A stretch of 35,578 bases of DNA, taken from positions 1 through 35,578 of the forward strand of contig NZ_MTAV01000129.1 of assembly GCF_002154695.1 (NCBI RefSeq), given 5' to 3'. The translations under genes and the position numbers were made by a program. Below, in pieces: positions 1-8,343 of the stretch. Below the pieces are notes generated by a model. It was not told the DNA's origin and searched no databases. It saw only the letters and a program-made list of their open reading frames with translations. The stretch's first letter is position 1. Each line of letters starts with the position of its first letter. The DNA is from Nostoc sp. T09. Its GTDB lineage: Bacteria; Cyanobacteriota; Cyanobacteriia; Cyanobacteriales; Nostocaceae.

Positions 1-16
1 TAGGTGGGATGGGGGA

Positions 17-59
17 GTGTGGGAAGAGGGGGAAGCTTAATATTTCATTCTTCCCACAC
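17..59. repeat. Inverted repeat in G-rich/C-rich tandem tract
   Basis: GTGTGGGAAG at 17-26 is an exact inverted repeat of 50-59, giving a 10-bp stem with a loop of about 23 bases. From 50 to about 90 the strand continues as short repeats of the form CCCACACC/TCCCACAC. The tract lies in the 216-base gap beyond the 3' end of the minus-strand methyltransferase gene. It could act as a terminator for that gene, but there is no clear U-run. It is more likely one of the low-complexity intergenic repeats common in filamentous cyanobacteria. Confidence 0.4.
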
Positions 60-216
60 CTCCCACACTCCCCACACCTCCCACACTTAAGTTTCCCTCT
101 CAATTGATGATTGCTTTCGATTACTGAATTGATGCTCTAGGGATTGGGAGATGAGGGGGGAGATAACTTCCCACACTCCTCTTCCTCTCACACTTTCCAA
201 TGCCCCATGCCCAATC

Positions 217-1251
217 CTATACCTTAACAGCTTCAATAATACTCAATGGCGAGGAGGTCGGAATAATTTGGGTTAGTTGAAAACCAGCAGCTTGCAGCAG
301 CACCCGATATTCTTCCTCTGTACGTTCTCGACCACCAGCCATGACTAGCATATTCAAATCCAGCAGCTTACCGAATGATGGTTCGTTACCAGGGGCAATC
401 ACTATTTCAAATAGAAGCAGTTTACTATGCTGTGGCATAGCTTGATGACAGTTCTTGAGAATAGTAGTAGCCTTTTCTTCATCCCAGTCATGGATGATGT
501 GCTTAAGAAGATAAGCATCGCCCCCCACTGGTACTGACTCAAAAAAGCTCCCCGAAAGAACTGTAACGCGATCTGCAATATCTTCGGTTTGCAGGCGCAG
601 TTTTGTATCTTCGATTACTTGGGGCAAATCGAAGATAATTCCCTTCAGCTTTGGATTAGCTTTGAGAATCTCAGTAATTAAACTGCCCTGTCCGCCTCCG
701 ATATCTACAATGTTCTGAAACTCTGAGAAATCATAGCTAGAGAGAATTGCTGCTACCACAACAGCAGTCACATTCGTCATTGCTCGATCAAAAGACTTGC
801 CATCTTCAAGATGTTGGGCGTAATATTCCCAAATGTTCATTCCCGCGGCGTCATCGAAAGCAATTCCACCTGTTCTGAGGCTATACAGCAGATTATTCCA
901 ACCTAAAGAATGAACTGTTCCTAGTTCAGAAATCGCGAAAAAGCGCAATGAACCAAGAACATCTGTCTGCAATGTTGCAGCCAAAGGTGTCAGGGAAAAG
1001 TTGTGGTTGTCGTCTTCGGCAAATATACCAACGCTGGCAAGGGCACGTAGTAATCTGTAGAGCGATAGCGGATGAGTTTCGGTAATTGCAGCTAATTCTT
1101 CGGCAGTCTTGGGACGGTCTTGGAGGTAGTCGGCGATACCAAGTTTAGCAACTGCATAGATAGCCTTTGATATCCAAAAACCAGAAAGCATTTGCAGCAT
1201 GGCGATAGGTGCGGGCACGTCAGTATTGGGAGTACCAGTGGCTTGAGTCAT
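217..1251 (-). CDS. SAM-dependent O-methyltransferase (Methyltransf_2-like)
   Basis: A 344-residue protein of the plant/bacterial O-methyltransferase class (acetylserotonin and hydroxyneurosporene methyltransferase relatives). The N-terminal ~100 residues look like the winged-helix dimerisation domain (SGFWISKAIYAVAKLGIADYL). The SAM-binding glycine loop IVDIGGGQGSL follows at about residue 185. Near residue 250 is LLKHIIHDWDEE, the family's region that includes the catalytic base histidine. Length and domain order are normal. The ATG at 1251 has no strong Shine-Dalgarno. It is transcribed alone, with a 139-base gap to the upstream TPR gene. The substrate cannot be told from sequence: these enzymes methylate small phenolic, carotenoid or polyketide hydroxyls, and no biosynthetic cluster lies nearby. 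The fold is secure and the substrate unknown. Confidence 0.85.
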   Translation of the reverse strand: MTQATGTPNTDVPAPIAMLQMLSGFWISKAIYAVAKLGIADYLQDRPKTAEELAAITETHPLSLYRLLRALASVGIFAEDDNHNFSLTPLAATLQTDVLGSLRFFAISELGTVHSLGWNNLLYSLRTGGIAFDDAAGMNIWEYYAQHLEDGKSFDRAMTNVTAVVVAAILSSYDFSEFQNIVDIGGGQGSLITEILKANPKLKGIIFDLPQVIEDTKLRLQTEDIADRVTVLSGSFFESVPVGGDAYLLKHIIHDWDEEKATTILKNCHQAMPQHSKLLLFEIVIAPGNEPSFGKLLDLNMLVMAGGRERTEEEYRVLLQAAGFQLTQIIPTSSPLSIIEAVKV

Positions 1252-1390
1252 ATAATACAGATCCTTGCTTATAGTTTATTGAAGCTTAAAATTAGAATGC
1301 AGGCTTGATTTTTGTCTATTTGCTAAGAAGTTATATGACAGCATTTTCAGCGTTATGGATATGTAGCTGAACAAAATTGAGTGATTTTCT

Positions 1391-3016
1391 TTACAATTTT
1401 TCGAGAGCTAGTTGCATATCGGCATTTTGCCATGCTGCTGTAAACGCTGTCTGAACTTGTTGAGCCTCAGCCGTTTTATTTAATGCTTGCAAACTTGCTT
1501 GCAAGCCCAGTAAAGAACGTCCATGCAGGGGATACTTTTGTAAATCTGCACGAAATACTTTTTCTGCACCTGCATAATCACCTTTTGCTAACAGCGCACC
1601 ACCTAATGCTTCTCGTGCGGGAATGTACCAGTCTGGTGGTTCCATATAGTTCAGGGCGTCTTCTTGTGCTACCGCTGTTTCTAGTAATTTAATCGCAGAT
1701 TCATAGTCCTGCTTGGCTTTGGCAATTTTAGCGTTTAACAAATTGCTGGCAATATCTAAAATACTACTAGCAGGACTCATGCCAATAGTTGCAGTGGCAG
1801 GAATGGTGTTTTGCGCGTTTAACAGTGCAGTGCGATCGCTTGCTGCATCTTCAAGTTTACCAGTGGCAGCGTTAGCCATACCGTGAGCAAAATACCACAG
1901 TGCTTTTGTAGTGGCTAATTTATTATCAGGAGCAGAAGATTTGAGTATATTATCCCAGTCGCTAAAGCGCACCTGAATCAAAAGTTTAGTACCAAGGTAG
2001 CCCTCAATCATTGGTTCTTTAAAGCCAAATGGAGTTGCATTGGTTACCAATTTATCTGCTGCTTGGATAGCATCTTGATACCTCCCCGCCATAGCTGCGG
2101 CTACTGCAAAGAAATGGACATTGTGAGTATAGTAAGCCAAGGGATAAAAGCCCTGAATGTGATTTTTTTCGATGTAGGCTTCATCGAGGGCGATCGCTAG
2201 AGCGTTTGACTTCATTGCCCTGGTATAATCTCCCACACGGAAATAAATATGGGAAGGCATGTGTACCAGGTGTCCGGCTCCTGGTACTAATGTTTCTAAG
2301 CGCTTGGCACTTTCTAGGGCGCGTCCGGGGTTTAATGATGCTTCTACTGCATGAATATAGTAGTGATTGGCTCCCGGATGGTTCGGCTCACTTTTGAGTA
2401 CGGATTCTAAAATAGCTACAATCTCTTCAGTATCTTCCAGGGGTTTGCCATCTTTACTCCAGAGTTGCCAAGGGTGCAGATCCATCAAACTTTCGGCGTA
2501 TAGTGTCTTTGCATCTAAGTCTTGGGGATAATGCTTGACTAAATTTGCCATTGCGTTTTTGTAATCCACACCCAGCTTGTACAAATAAGCGTGGGAATCG
2601 TTAGAGTAGCGCTTTGCTAGGGCGTTAATGTAGTCCTGTTCCTGTTTTGATGCATGGCTAGATAAGGCTAAGGCTTGCTGAATTGCTTGATATGCTGCTA
2701 ATTCGCGATCGCTGTCTACATCCAGGTTAATATTAGGCCCAAGCGCTAGAGCCATACCCCAATATGCCATTGCTAATTGCGGATCGAGTTCCGCCGCATA
2801 TTTAAAAGAACGCGCCGCCTCATCATGATTAAAGGCGTAAATCAAATTCAACCCTTGATCGAAAAACTGTTGCGCTTGGGGATTCTGGGTAGAAACTGGA
2901 TGGTGATGTGTTCCCAGCCCAGAGATTAAAGTATATGGCTGTTGTGCTTCAGCTATAGCCTCGCTAGGAAAAACTAAGCTGAATATAAGTACCCAAACTA
3001 AAAATAAGTATTTCAT
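1391..3016 (-). CDS. Secreted TPR protein, function unknown
   Basis: A 541-residue protein. The N-terminus (MKYLFLVWVLIFSLVFPSEA) is a typical Sec signal peptide with probable cleavage after AEA near residue 24, so it should be periplasmic or outer-membrane associated. The mature start carries GTHHHPVST, then helical repeats of TPR type, for example AARSFKYAAELDP near residue 66 with AMAYWGMALALGP after it, and GAEKVFRADLQKYPLHGRSL near the C-terminus. A His-rich start followed by TPRs is typical of a conserved bacterial family of unknown role. The ATG at 3016 lies 15 bases after the stop of the small membrane-protein gene, so the two are probably one transcription unit. TPRs usually mediate protein-protein contacts; no catalytic domain is visible. 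Confidence 0.8.
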   Translation of the reverse strand: MKYLFLVWVLIFSLVFPSEAIAEAQQPYTLISGLGTHHHPVSTQNPQAQQFFDQGLNLIYAFNHDEAARSFKYAAELDPQLAMAYWGMALALGPNINLDVDSDRELAAYQAIQQALALSSHASKQEQDYINALAKRYSNDSHAYLYKLGVDYKNAMANLVKHYPQDLDAKTLYAESLMDLHPWQLWSKDGKPLEDTEEIVAILESVLKSEPNHPGANHYYIHAVEASLNPGRALESAKRLETLVPGAGHLVHMPSHIYFRVGDYTRAMKSNALAIALDEAYIEKNHIQGFYPLAYYTHNVHFFAVAAAMAGRYQDAIQAADKLVTNATPFGFKEPMIEGYLGTKLLIQVRFSDWDNILKSSAPDNKLATTKALWYFAHGMANAATGKLEDAASDRTALLNAQNTIPATATIGMSPASSILDIASNLLNAKIAKAKQDYESAIKLLETAVAQEDALNYMEPPDWYIPAREALGGALLAKGDYAGAEKVFRADLQKYPLHGRSLLGLQASLQALNKTAEAQQVQTAFTAAWQNADMQLALEKL

Positions 3017-3031
3017 TGTCTAAATTCCCAT

Positions 3032-3265
3032 TTATGAAGCTTTTTTCTTATTAATTTCCAGAAGCCATAATTTTTCTAAGGTCGCTACTTTTCGTTTGAG
3101 AGCAGTAGCGCGATATTTTTTATAAGCATTAAATGCTACAAATAAAACAACGTGAATAATAATGATATCAAACCATATAAAAGTATTAATATATACAGAG
3201 TTTGGTGTAGCTGTTTCTACATGAACAGAGTCAGCGATCAAGTGATTGTGATAATTTTCTAGCAT
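3032..3265 (-). CDS. Small single-span membrane protein, unknown
   Basis: A 77-residue protein starting MLENYHNHL. The start at 3265 is chosen because GGAGGT (read on the minus strand, 3270-3275) lies four bases upstream; the in-frame GTG at 3277 would place that Shine-Dalgarno inside the gene. One hydrophobic segment (FIWFDIIIIHVVLFVAF, about residues 29-45) is followed by a basic, lysine/arginine-rich tail of about 30 residues, which predicts the tail inside the cell. It sits 15 bases upstream of the secreted TPR gene on the same strand, so it is likely translated from the same mRNA and may be its partner. I do not recognise a family. Confidence 0.65.
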   Translation of the reverse strand: MLENYHNHLIADSVHVETATPNSVYINTFIWFDIIIIHVVLFVAFNAYKKYRATALKRKVATLEKLWLLEINKKKAS

Positions 3266-3269
3266 GAGT

Positions 3270-3275
3270 ACCTCC
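3270..3275 (-). promoter_or_regulatory. Strong Shine-Dalgarno deciding the small-protein start
   Basis: ACCTCC on the plus strand reads GGAGGT on the minus strand, four bases before the ATG at 3265. It is the best ribosome-binding site among the minus-strand genes at this end and fixes the start of the 77-residue membrane protein. Confidence 0.7.
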
Positions 3276-3448
3276 ACAGATTTGAATATCTGTTCTCATA
3301 CTAGACTTCAGAGGAAATCTTATAGTTTTCTGATTTAAGTAGTTATATTTTCAAGTAATTTTTGCAATCCAGATTCTTGCTTGGCTGGCTGAATTTGGGT
3401 ATCTAAAGCTTCAGACTCCGATGTTGATTGCTCATGAAAGGAAGGAGC

Positions 3449-3660
3449 CTACACTATCGGGCGTCGTGCTGCAATACGCAAGGAAGCATCGGCACCAAGG
3501 GAGTTACCTACTAACAGTACTTTTTGCCCGATGATTTCATTAATAAAATTTTAGATTTGGTCGCGACCGTCCAATCCCAATGAATTGATCGCAAATACTT
3601 GAAAATCTTGCCGTATTTCTGTAATATTTTATGCATCAATTATCTGTGGAAGCACTAAAC
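3449..3660 (-). pseudogene. Decayed alpha/beta-hydrolase fragment
   Basis: Reading the minus strand from about 3619 gives EIRQDFQVFAINSLGLDGRDQ, an in-frame stop (TAA, 3551-3553), then NFINEIIGQKVLLVGNSLGA followed by DASLRIAARRP and a stop at 3449-3451. GNSLGA with the preceding VLLV strand is the nucleophile elbow (G-x-S-x-G) of alpha/beta hydrolases, and VFAINSLGLDG matches the preceding strand/loop of the fold. A further stop lies just upstream (near 3629), and neither end of the domain is present. It is therefore a relic, not a gene. It occupies most of the 660-base gap between the small membrane protein and the CHAT gene; I see nothing else convincing in the rest of that gap. Confidence 0.65.
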
Positions 3661-3937
3661 CCATGCACTAACAGCAAGGATAAGCGTTGTGCTTATTTCT
3701 CTCCTGCTTGTACATAGCAAACTTTGTGCCTTCACTGCTACCAATATTGCCCAAAAGTTGGATTTGTAGAGGAAGCGATATCTGATTACGTAATACAAAT
3801 AAATGTGAAGTAGGCATTAATATTTGTAAGTTAGCAGATTGCTAATTTAGGAGCTGTCCCACGAAATATCCCTTTTATTAACAGATACGTGGGTTTAAAT
3901 TTCCGTACTCATCTCATGCTCAAGAAGGAATTTTCTA

Positions 3938-6418
3938 ATGCGCCTTAATTATAAATTATTGTATTTTTTAAATATAAGTTTATTGGTAGGTTTAAGCTTA
4001 TTATCTTACCCAATTCTTGCTCAAGAAATTAATAAAAAAATCCAAAATGAGGAATTAGAAGAAATAGAAGAAATCCAAAGGGAGATGTTTTCTGAAGAAA
4101 ATTGCCGTAATAATTCTACGGTTTTTGAACAGCTAACACCAGAGGTTTCAAGAATATTTAAGGATTATTGTGATGCCGTTAAAAAAGGGAATTTTCCTAA
4201 AAATGTAAACGTATTAGATTTGCTGACAGGGGGAAATAATTCTCAAGTTTTAGAAGGTTATCATCAAGCTTTAGAAGATGCTAGAAGAACAGGTAATTTG
4301 CTTAAAGAAAGGCAAATACTTTCTTCAATTGCTATGGACTATGAGAAGAAACGCCAGTTTGCCAAATCCCTTGATTTTTACCAGCAAACTTTAACTGTTG
4401 CTAAAAAAATCAACGATAAGCAGGTAGAAGCCGAGACTCTGAACAGTATTGCTAGGCTATATGCACGTCGAGGTCAAAATGAACAAAGCATAGAATATTT
4501 AGAACGAAGTTTAGCAATTACTAAAGAAGAGTGGGGGGTAAGGAAGCAAAGATTGGGGTTAAGGTTAGATACTCTTAATCTAATGGGATTTATTTATCAA
4601 TCTCAAGCTCAGAATAATAAAGCTTTACAGGTTTATGAAAATGCTTTAGCTATTGCTAAAAGTGAAGTGATAGATCAGCTAAGCCAAGCAATGACAATAC
4701 GGGAATTTGGTAGATTTTATCAAAAGAAAGGAGAGTATAACAAAGCCTTGGGCTTATATCAACAACTTTTAACAATAGCTAAAAAAGATGATTATATTAA
4801 GTTATTGTCCCTTAAAAGTCTCGGCGACTTGTATGAAGTTCAAAAAAATTATCCGAAAGCTTTAGAGTTTTATGAACAAGCTGTAGCATTAGCTAAAAAA
4901 GATAATTTAAGCCTCTACTTAGGCTCAAGTTTAGCAGACGTTGGCAGAACTTATAACTATTTAAATCAATATACAGCAGCAGAACAAGTATTGAAAAAAG
5001 CTATTGATATAGGAGGATCTCAATATAAATTGACGCAAGAAGATTTGGACGAGCGAGGCTCTAGTATCTTAAGGAATCTCACTAATTCTGTAGAGCAGTT
5101 TATCCCCTTGCTTTATGAAACTGAGAAAAATGGTTATCAGGAATTACAAAGAGCATTGATTGCTCAAAATAAAACTAAAGCTGCCCTAGAAATTTCCGAA
5201 AAATCTAGAGCTAGAGCTTTTGCACAATTATTAACGCTAAAACTTGCCGCTTCAGGAAAGGCTGTTTCACACGAAAGTGCTGAAACAATAACTATTGAGC
5301 AAATGCAGCGTATTGCTAAAGAAAGAAAGGCTACATTGATTCAATACTCAATCCTCAAAAAGCCTATTCAGAATGGTATTCTTGAATATGGCATGGATAT
5401 TCCTAATCCACAGGCACAGGAAGATTTAGAATTGTTGATTTGGGTAATTAAGCCGAATGGTGAAATTGCATTTCGTCAAGTAGATTTAAAATCCATTAAT
5501 AATTCTGTTGGAGCATTAGTCAAAAATAGCCGAAATTCTATTTTACGAATGACTGTTGGGAAAAAATCTGCTGGAGCTTTAAAGAAACTACACCAACTTT
5601 TAATTGATCCTATCGCTAACGACTTACCGACTGATTCCAATGCTCATGTGATTTTTATTCCTGATGATTCTTTATTCCTTGTGCCTTTTGTCGCGCTTCA
5701 AGATGCACAGGGCAAGTATCTAATTGAAAAGCACACTATTTTGACCGCACCCGCCATCCGAGTGTTAGATTTAGTGCGTCAGCAACGACAAAAAGTAGCA
5801 GGTAAGGGTGCTTTAGTTGTGGGTAATCCAACGATGCCTTATTATGCTGAGCAATTAGGTGAAACACCCCAACAATTATCAGCATTACCGAATGCTGAGT
5901 TAGAAGCACAAGCGATCGCAAAGTTGTTGAATACACAACCGATTATCGGTAAGGAAGCGACCAAAGCGGCTATTATCCAACAAATGCCAAAGGCACGCAT
6001 AATTCATCTAGCAACACATGGGTTACTAGATCATTATGAAGGATTAGGAAGTGCGATCGCTCTTGCACCCTCAGCAAAAGATGATGGCTTCCTGACGGCT
6101 CAAGAACTTGTCGAAATGAAGCTGAATGCAGAATTAGTGGTTTTGAGTGCTTGTGACACTGGCAGAGGGGTAATTACAGGGGATGGAGTGATTGGTTTAT
6201 CTCGCTCTTTATTTGCCGCCGGAGTTCCTAGTATGGTTGTCTCTCTGTGGGCAGTGCCAGATGTACCGACATCTGTATTAATGATGGAATATTATCAGAG
6301 GCTACAAACCCAACCTGACAAAGCCCAAGCGTTACGCCAAGCCATGTTAGCAACGATCAAGAAACATCCTTCACCTCAAGATTGGGCAGCCTTTACACTG
6401 ATTGGTGAAGCTTTTTAA
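3938..6418 (+). CDS. Exported TPR-CHAT domain protein (caspase-like protease)
   Basis: An 826-residue protein. The hydrophobic start (LLYFLNISLLVGLSLLSYPI, ending ILA-Q) is a signal peptide. An acidic linker follows, then about six TPR units between residues ~110 and 360 (SLDFYQQTLTVAKKINDKQ, ALEFYEQAVALAKKDN and others). The C-terminal ~350 residues form a CHAT domain, the caspase/separase-like peptidase fold. The expected dyad is His694 in HLATHG and Cys739 in VVLSACDTG, followed by the conserved GVIGLSRSLFAAGVPS and VVSLWAVPD strands. AAGGA at 3925-3929 is a suitably spaced ribosome-binding site. Members of this family in filamentous cyanobacteria are numerous and mostly uncharacterised; peptidase activity is inferred from the intact dyad. 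The first half is clearly more AT-rich than the neighbouring genes. Confidence 0.88.
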   Translation: MRLNYKLLYFLNISLLVGLSLLSYPILAQEINKKIQNEELEEIEEIQREMFSEENCRNNSTVFEQLTPEVSRIFKDYCDAVKKGNFPKNVNVLDLLTGGNNSQVLEGYHQALEDARRTGNLLKERQILSSIAMDYEKKRQFAKSLDFYQQTLTVAKKINDKQVEAETLNSIARLYARRGQNEQSIEYLERSLAITKEEWGVRKQRLGLRLDTLNLMGFIYQSQAQNNKALQVYENALAIAKSEVIDQLSQAMTIREFGRFYQKKGEYNKALGLYQQLLTIAKKDDYIKLLSLKSLGDLYEVQKNYPKALEFYEQAVALAKKDNLSLYLGSSLADVGRTYNYLNQYTAAEQVLKKAIDIGGSQYKLTQEDLDERGSSILRNLTNSVEQFIPLLYETEKNGYQELQRALIAQNKTKAALEISEKSRARAFAQLLTLKLAASGKAVSHESAETITIEQMQRIAKERKATLIQYSILKKPIQNGILEYGMDIPNPQAQEDLELLIWVIKPNGEIAFRQVDLKSINNSVGALVKNSRNSILRMTVGKKSAGALKKLHQLLIDPIANDLPTDSNAHVIFIPDDSLFLVPFVALQDAQGKYLIEKHTILTAPAIRVLDLVRQQRQKVAGKGALVVGNPTMPYYAEQLGETPQQLSALPNAELEAQAIAKLLNTQPIIGKEATKAAIIQQMPKARIIHLATHGLLDHYEGLGSAIALAPSAKDDGFLTAQELVEMKLNAELVVLSACDTGRGVITGDGVIGLSRSLFAAGVPSMVVSLWAVPDVPTSVLMMEYYQRLQTQPDKAQALRQAMLATIKKHPSPQDWAAFTLIGEAF

Positions 6419-6422
6419 CTAA

Positions 6423-6490
6423 GAACTCGGAATGCCGAGTGTAAAACACAAAACTTCGAGCTTGGAACTCGGAATGCCGAGTGTAAAACA
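6423..6490. repeat. Two tandem 26-bp repeats, each a hairpin
   Basis: The 26-base unit starting GAACTCGGAATGCCGAGTGT occurs at 6423-6448 and again, identical, at 6465-6490. Each copy contains a perfect 6-bp stem ACTCGG/CCGAGT around an AATG loop. They begin five bases after the CHAT stop codon. They could terminate or stabilise that transcript, but no U-run follows. Confidence 0.65.
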
Positions 6491-6624
6491 GAAATATCCA
6501 AGCTCAAAGCTGTAAATTTTCACTTCTGTAGTTAATTTTTTGAGTTAATTTCTACACTCTTGTAGTTGGCGGCTCAGTTTTTTGCGATCTATGTGAATCC
6601 GATTTGATTATTGAAAAAAATCTA

Positions 6625-6999
6625 AGAGGATGTTTGAAAAGTCCTCGATGATGTAGCAAATACTTTTAGATCCCCCTAAATCCCCCTTTTTAAGAGGGAC
6701 TTTAATTCTATTTCCCCCTTTTTAAGGCTACGGTGTACACACAAGTAAGAAAAATCCTCAATTTATCCCTCGAAGCCCCTCAGGCTGCAAGCCTGGGGCT
6801 ACACAAACAAAGCCCACCTGCGTGGGCTAAATGCGAAAAAGGACTACTATAGCCTGCGGAGGCAGGCTTTGGTATCTTTAGCCCCAGGCTTCTAGCCTGC
6901 GGGCGATAGGATTTGTGTGTACACCGTAGCTTTTTAAGGGGGGTAGGTGGGATCAATAAGTGTCTAAAGTCACAGCCAAATACTTTTAAAACAACCTCT
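6625..6999. mobile_element. Outer MITE-like repeat with imperfect terminal inverted repeats
   Basis: The left end AGAGGATGTTTGAAAAGT (6625-6642) matches the reverse complement of the right end (6982-6999) at 16 of 18 positions. Inside the ends are purine/pyrimidine palindromic blocks (TCCCCCTAAATCCCCC; CCCCCTTTTTAAG on the left, TTTTTAAGGGGGG on the right). No protein is encoded. A second element (6727-6930) has been inserted into the middle. Such non-autonomous repeats are common in cyanobacterial intergenic DNA; the mobilising transposase is not in this window. A target duplication for the outer element is not clear. Confidence 0.6.
6727..6930. mobile_element. Inner MITE: 18-bp perfect TIR, 8-bp target duplication
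   Basis: GCTACGGTGTACACACAA at 6727-6744 is a perfect inverted repeat of 6913-6930. The element is 204 bp and is flanked on both sides by TTTTTAAG (6719-6726 and 6931-6938), consistent with an 8-bp target-site duplication. Removing the element and one copy restores the palindromic run CCCCCTTTTTAAGGGGGG of the outer repeat. The interior holds several small hairpins (AGGCTGCAAGCCT, AGCCCACCTGCGTGGGCT, GCCTGCGGAGGCAGGC). No coding capacity. Confidence 0.75.
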
Positions 7000-7121
7000 A
7001 AGTATCTGTAGTGGGCAATGCCTACCAAATCCATGATACTTTCCTGCCTGAACATAGAGAAGTTAATGCGTTAAATTGGAAAATTGAGATTTTAACTTGG
7101 CAATTAATCTAAAATATATTG

Positions 7122-8303
7122 ATGCTATACAGAAGATTTGGACGCACAGAATTACAGATGTCGGTGTTTTCCTGCGGTGGCATGAGATACCAGTTTAAAT
7201 GGCAGGATGTTTCACCAAGGGAGATTGCCAAAGATAACCAGGAAAATCTCGAAGCAACTATTCAACGCGCAATTGAGTTGGGCATTAATCATATTGAGAC
7301 TGCCCGTGGCTATGGAACATCGGAAATGCAATTGGGGCGAATATTACCCAAATTTCCCCGGGAAAAGTTGATTGTTCAAACTAAAGTTGGCCCTGTTGCG
7401 GATGCTCAAGAATTTCGCGAGACATTTGAGCGATCGCTCAAATATCTCCAACTAGATTACGTTGATTTATTGGGGTTACATGGTATTAATCATGACGAAT
7501 CTTTAGATTACAGTATCCGTCCTGGTGGCTGTTTAGAAGTAGCGCAGCAGTTACAAGCTGAAGGCAAAGTCAGATTTATTGGTTTCTCCACCCACGGATC
7601 TGCTGATTTAATTGTGCAAGCAATTAATACCAACCAATTTGATTATGTGAACCTGCATTGGTACTACATTAATCAATGGAATTGGGCGGCGATTAAAGCT
7701 GCAACAAGCCACGATATGGGGGTGTTTATCATTAGCCCATCTGATAAAGGCGGGATGCTGTATAAACCACCGCAAAAATTAGTCAATCTCTGTGCGCCTT
7801 TGAGTCCGATGGTGTTTAACGATTTATTTTGCCTCAGTCATCCACAGGTGCATACCCTGAGTTTAGGAGCAGCAAAACCCCAAGATTTTGATGAACACCT
7901 GAAAACGTTAGACTTGCTCGATCAGGCAGCAGAAATTTTACCGCCAATTTTGGCACGCTTGGAATCAGAAGCGATCGCCACCTTGGGAGAAGACTGGGTA
8001 AAAACCTGGCAAGTTAATTTACCCAGCTTTGCAGAAACACCAAATCAAGTAAATATGCGGGTGATTTTGTGGCTGTGGAATTTAGCGATCGCCTACGACA
8101 TGATAGACTACGCCAAAATGCGCTACAACCTCCTAGGCAATGCTAGTCACTGGTTTCCTGGTAATAAAGCCGACCGAATCAATGAACTAGACTTACGCTC
8201 ATGTCTTGCTCATAGTCCCCAAGCAGATAAAATCCCCCAAATTCTGACAAAAGCACATCAGCTGTTGGGGGATGAAGCGGTTAAACGTTTATCTCAGAGT
8301 TAG
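7122..8303 (+). CDS. Aldo/keto reductase family oxidoreductase
   Basis: A 393-residue NADPH-dependent aldo/keto reductase-like protein. The start is [20 protein letters not shown], with ATG at 7122; a TTG immediately upstream is in frame but is a poorer start. The (beta/alpha)8 signatures are present: the region [19 protein letters not shown] (the tetrad Tyr is in GYG, and the usual Asp is Glu here), [10 protein letters not shown] for the Lys, and [13 protein letters not shown] for the His. The first ~270 residues cover the barrel. The C-terminal ~110 residues are an extension with Trp-rich helices ([20 protein letters not shown]) that is typical of a cyanobacterial subgroup. The substrate is unknown. 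It is convergent with the CorC-like gene 40 bases away. Confidence 0.85.
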   Translation: MLYRRFGRTELQMSVFSCGGMRYQFKWQDVSPREIAKDNQENLEATIQRAIELGINHIETARGYGTSEMQLGRILPKFPREKLIVQTKVGPVADAQEFRETFERSLKYLQLDYVDLLGLHGINHDESLDYSIRPGGCLEVAQQLQAEGKVRFIGFSTHGSADLIVQAINTNQFDYVNLHWYYINQWNWAAIKAATSHDMGVFIISPSDKGGMLYKPPQKLVNLCAPLSPMVFNDLFCLSHPQVHTLSLGAAKPQDFDEHLKTLDLLDQAAEILPPILARLESEAIATLGEDWVKTWQVNLPSFAETPNQVNMRVILWLWNLAIAYDMIDYAKMRYNLLGNASHWFPGNKADRINELDLRSCLAHSPQADKIPQILTKAHQLLGDEAVKRLSQS

Positions 8304-8309
8304 ATGGAA

Positions 8310-8330
8310 GGGGACAAGGGGACAAGGGGA
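8310..8330. repeat. GGGGACAA tandem octamers
   Basis: Two and a half copies of GGGGACAA lie in the 40-base gap between two convergent genes. A similar run (GGGGGACAAGGGGAAAATGAC) occurs at about 21813-21833, and a complementary one at about 25650. These are cyanobacterial short tandem repeats of unknown role. Confidence 0.5.
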
Positions 8331-8343
8331 AATGACAAATTCA

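Noticed and set aside
6780-7055. 91-codon minus-strand open frame in the 6.4-7.1 kb gap
   Set aside because: It lies across the inner and outer MITE repeats and its sequence follows their palindromes; no coding character.
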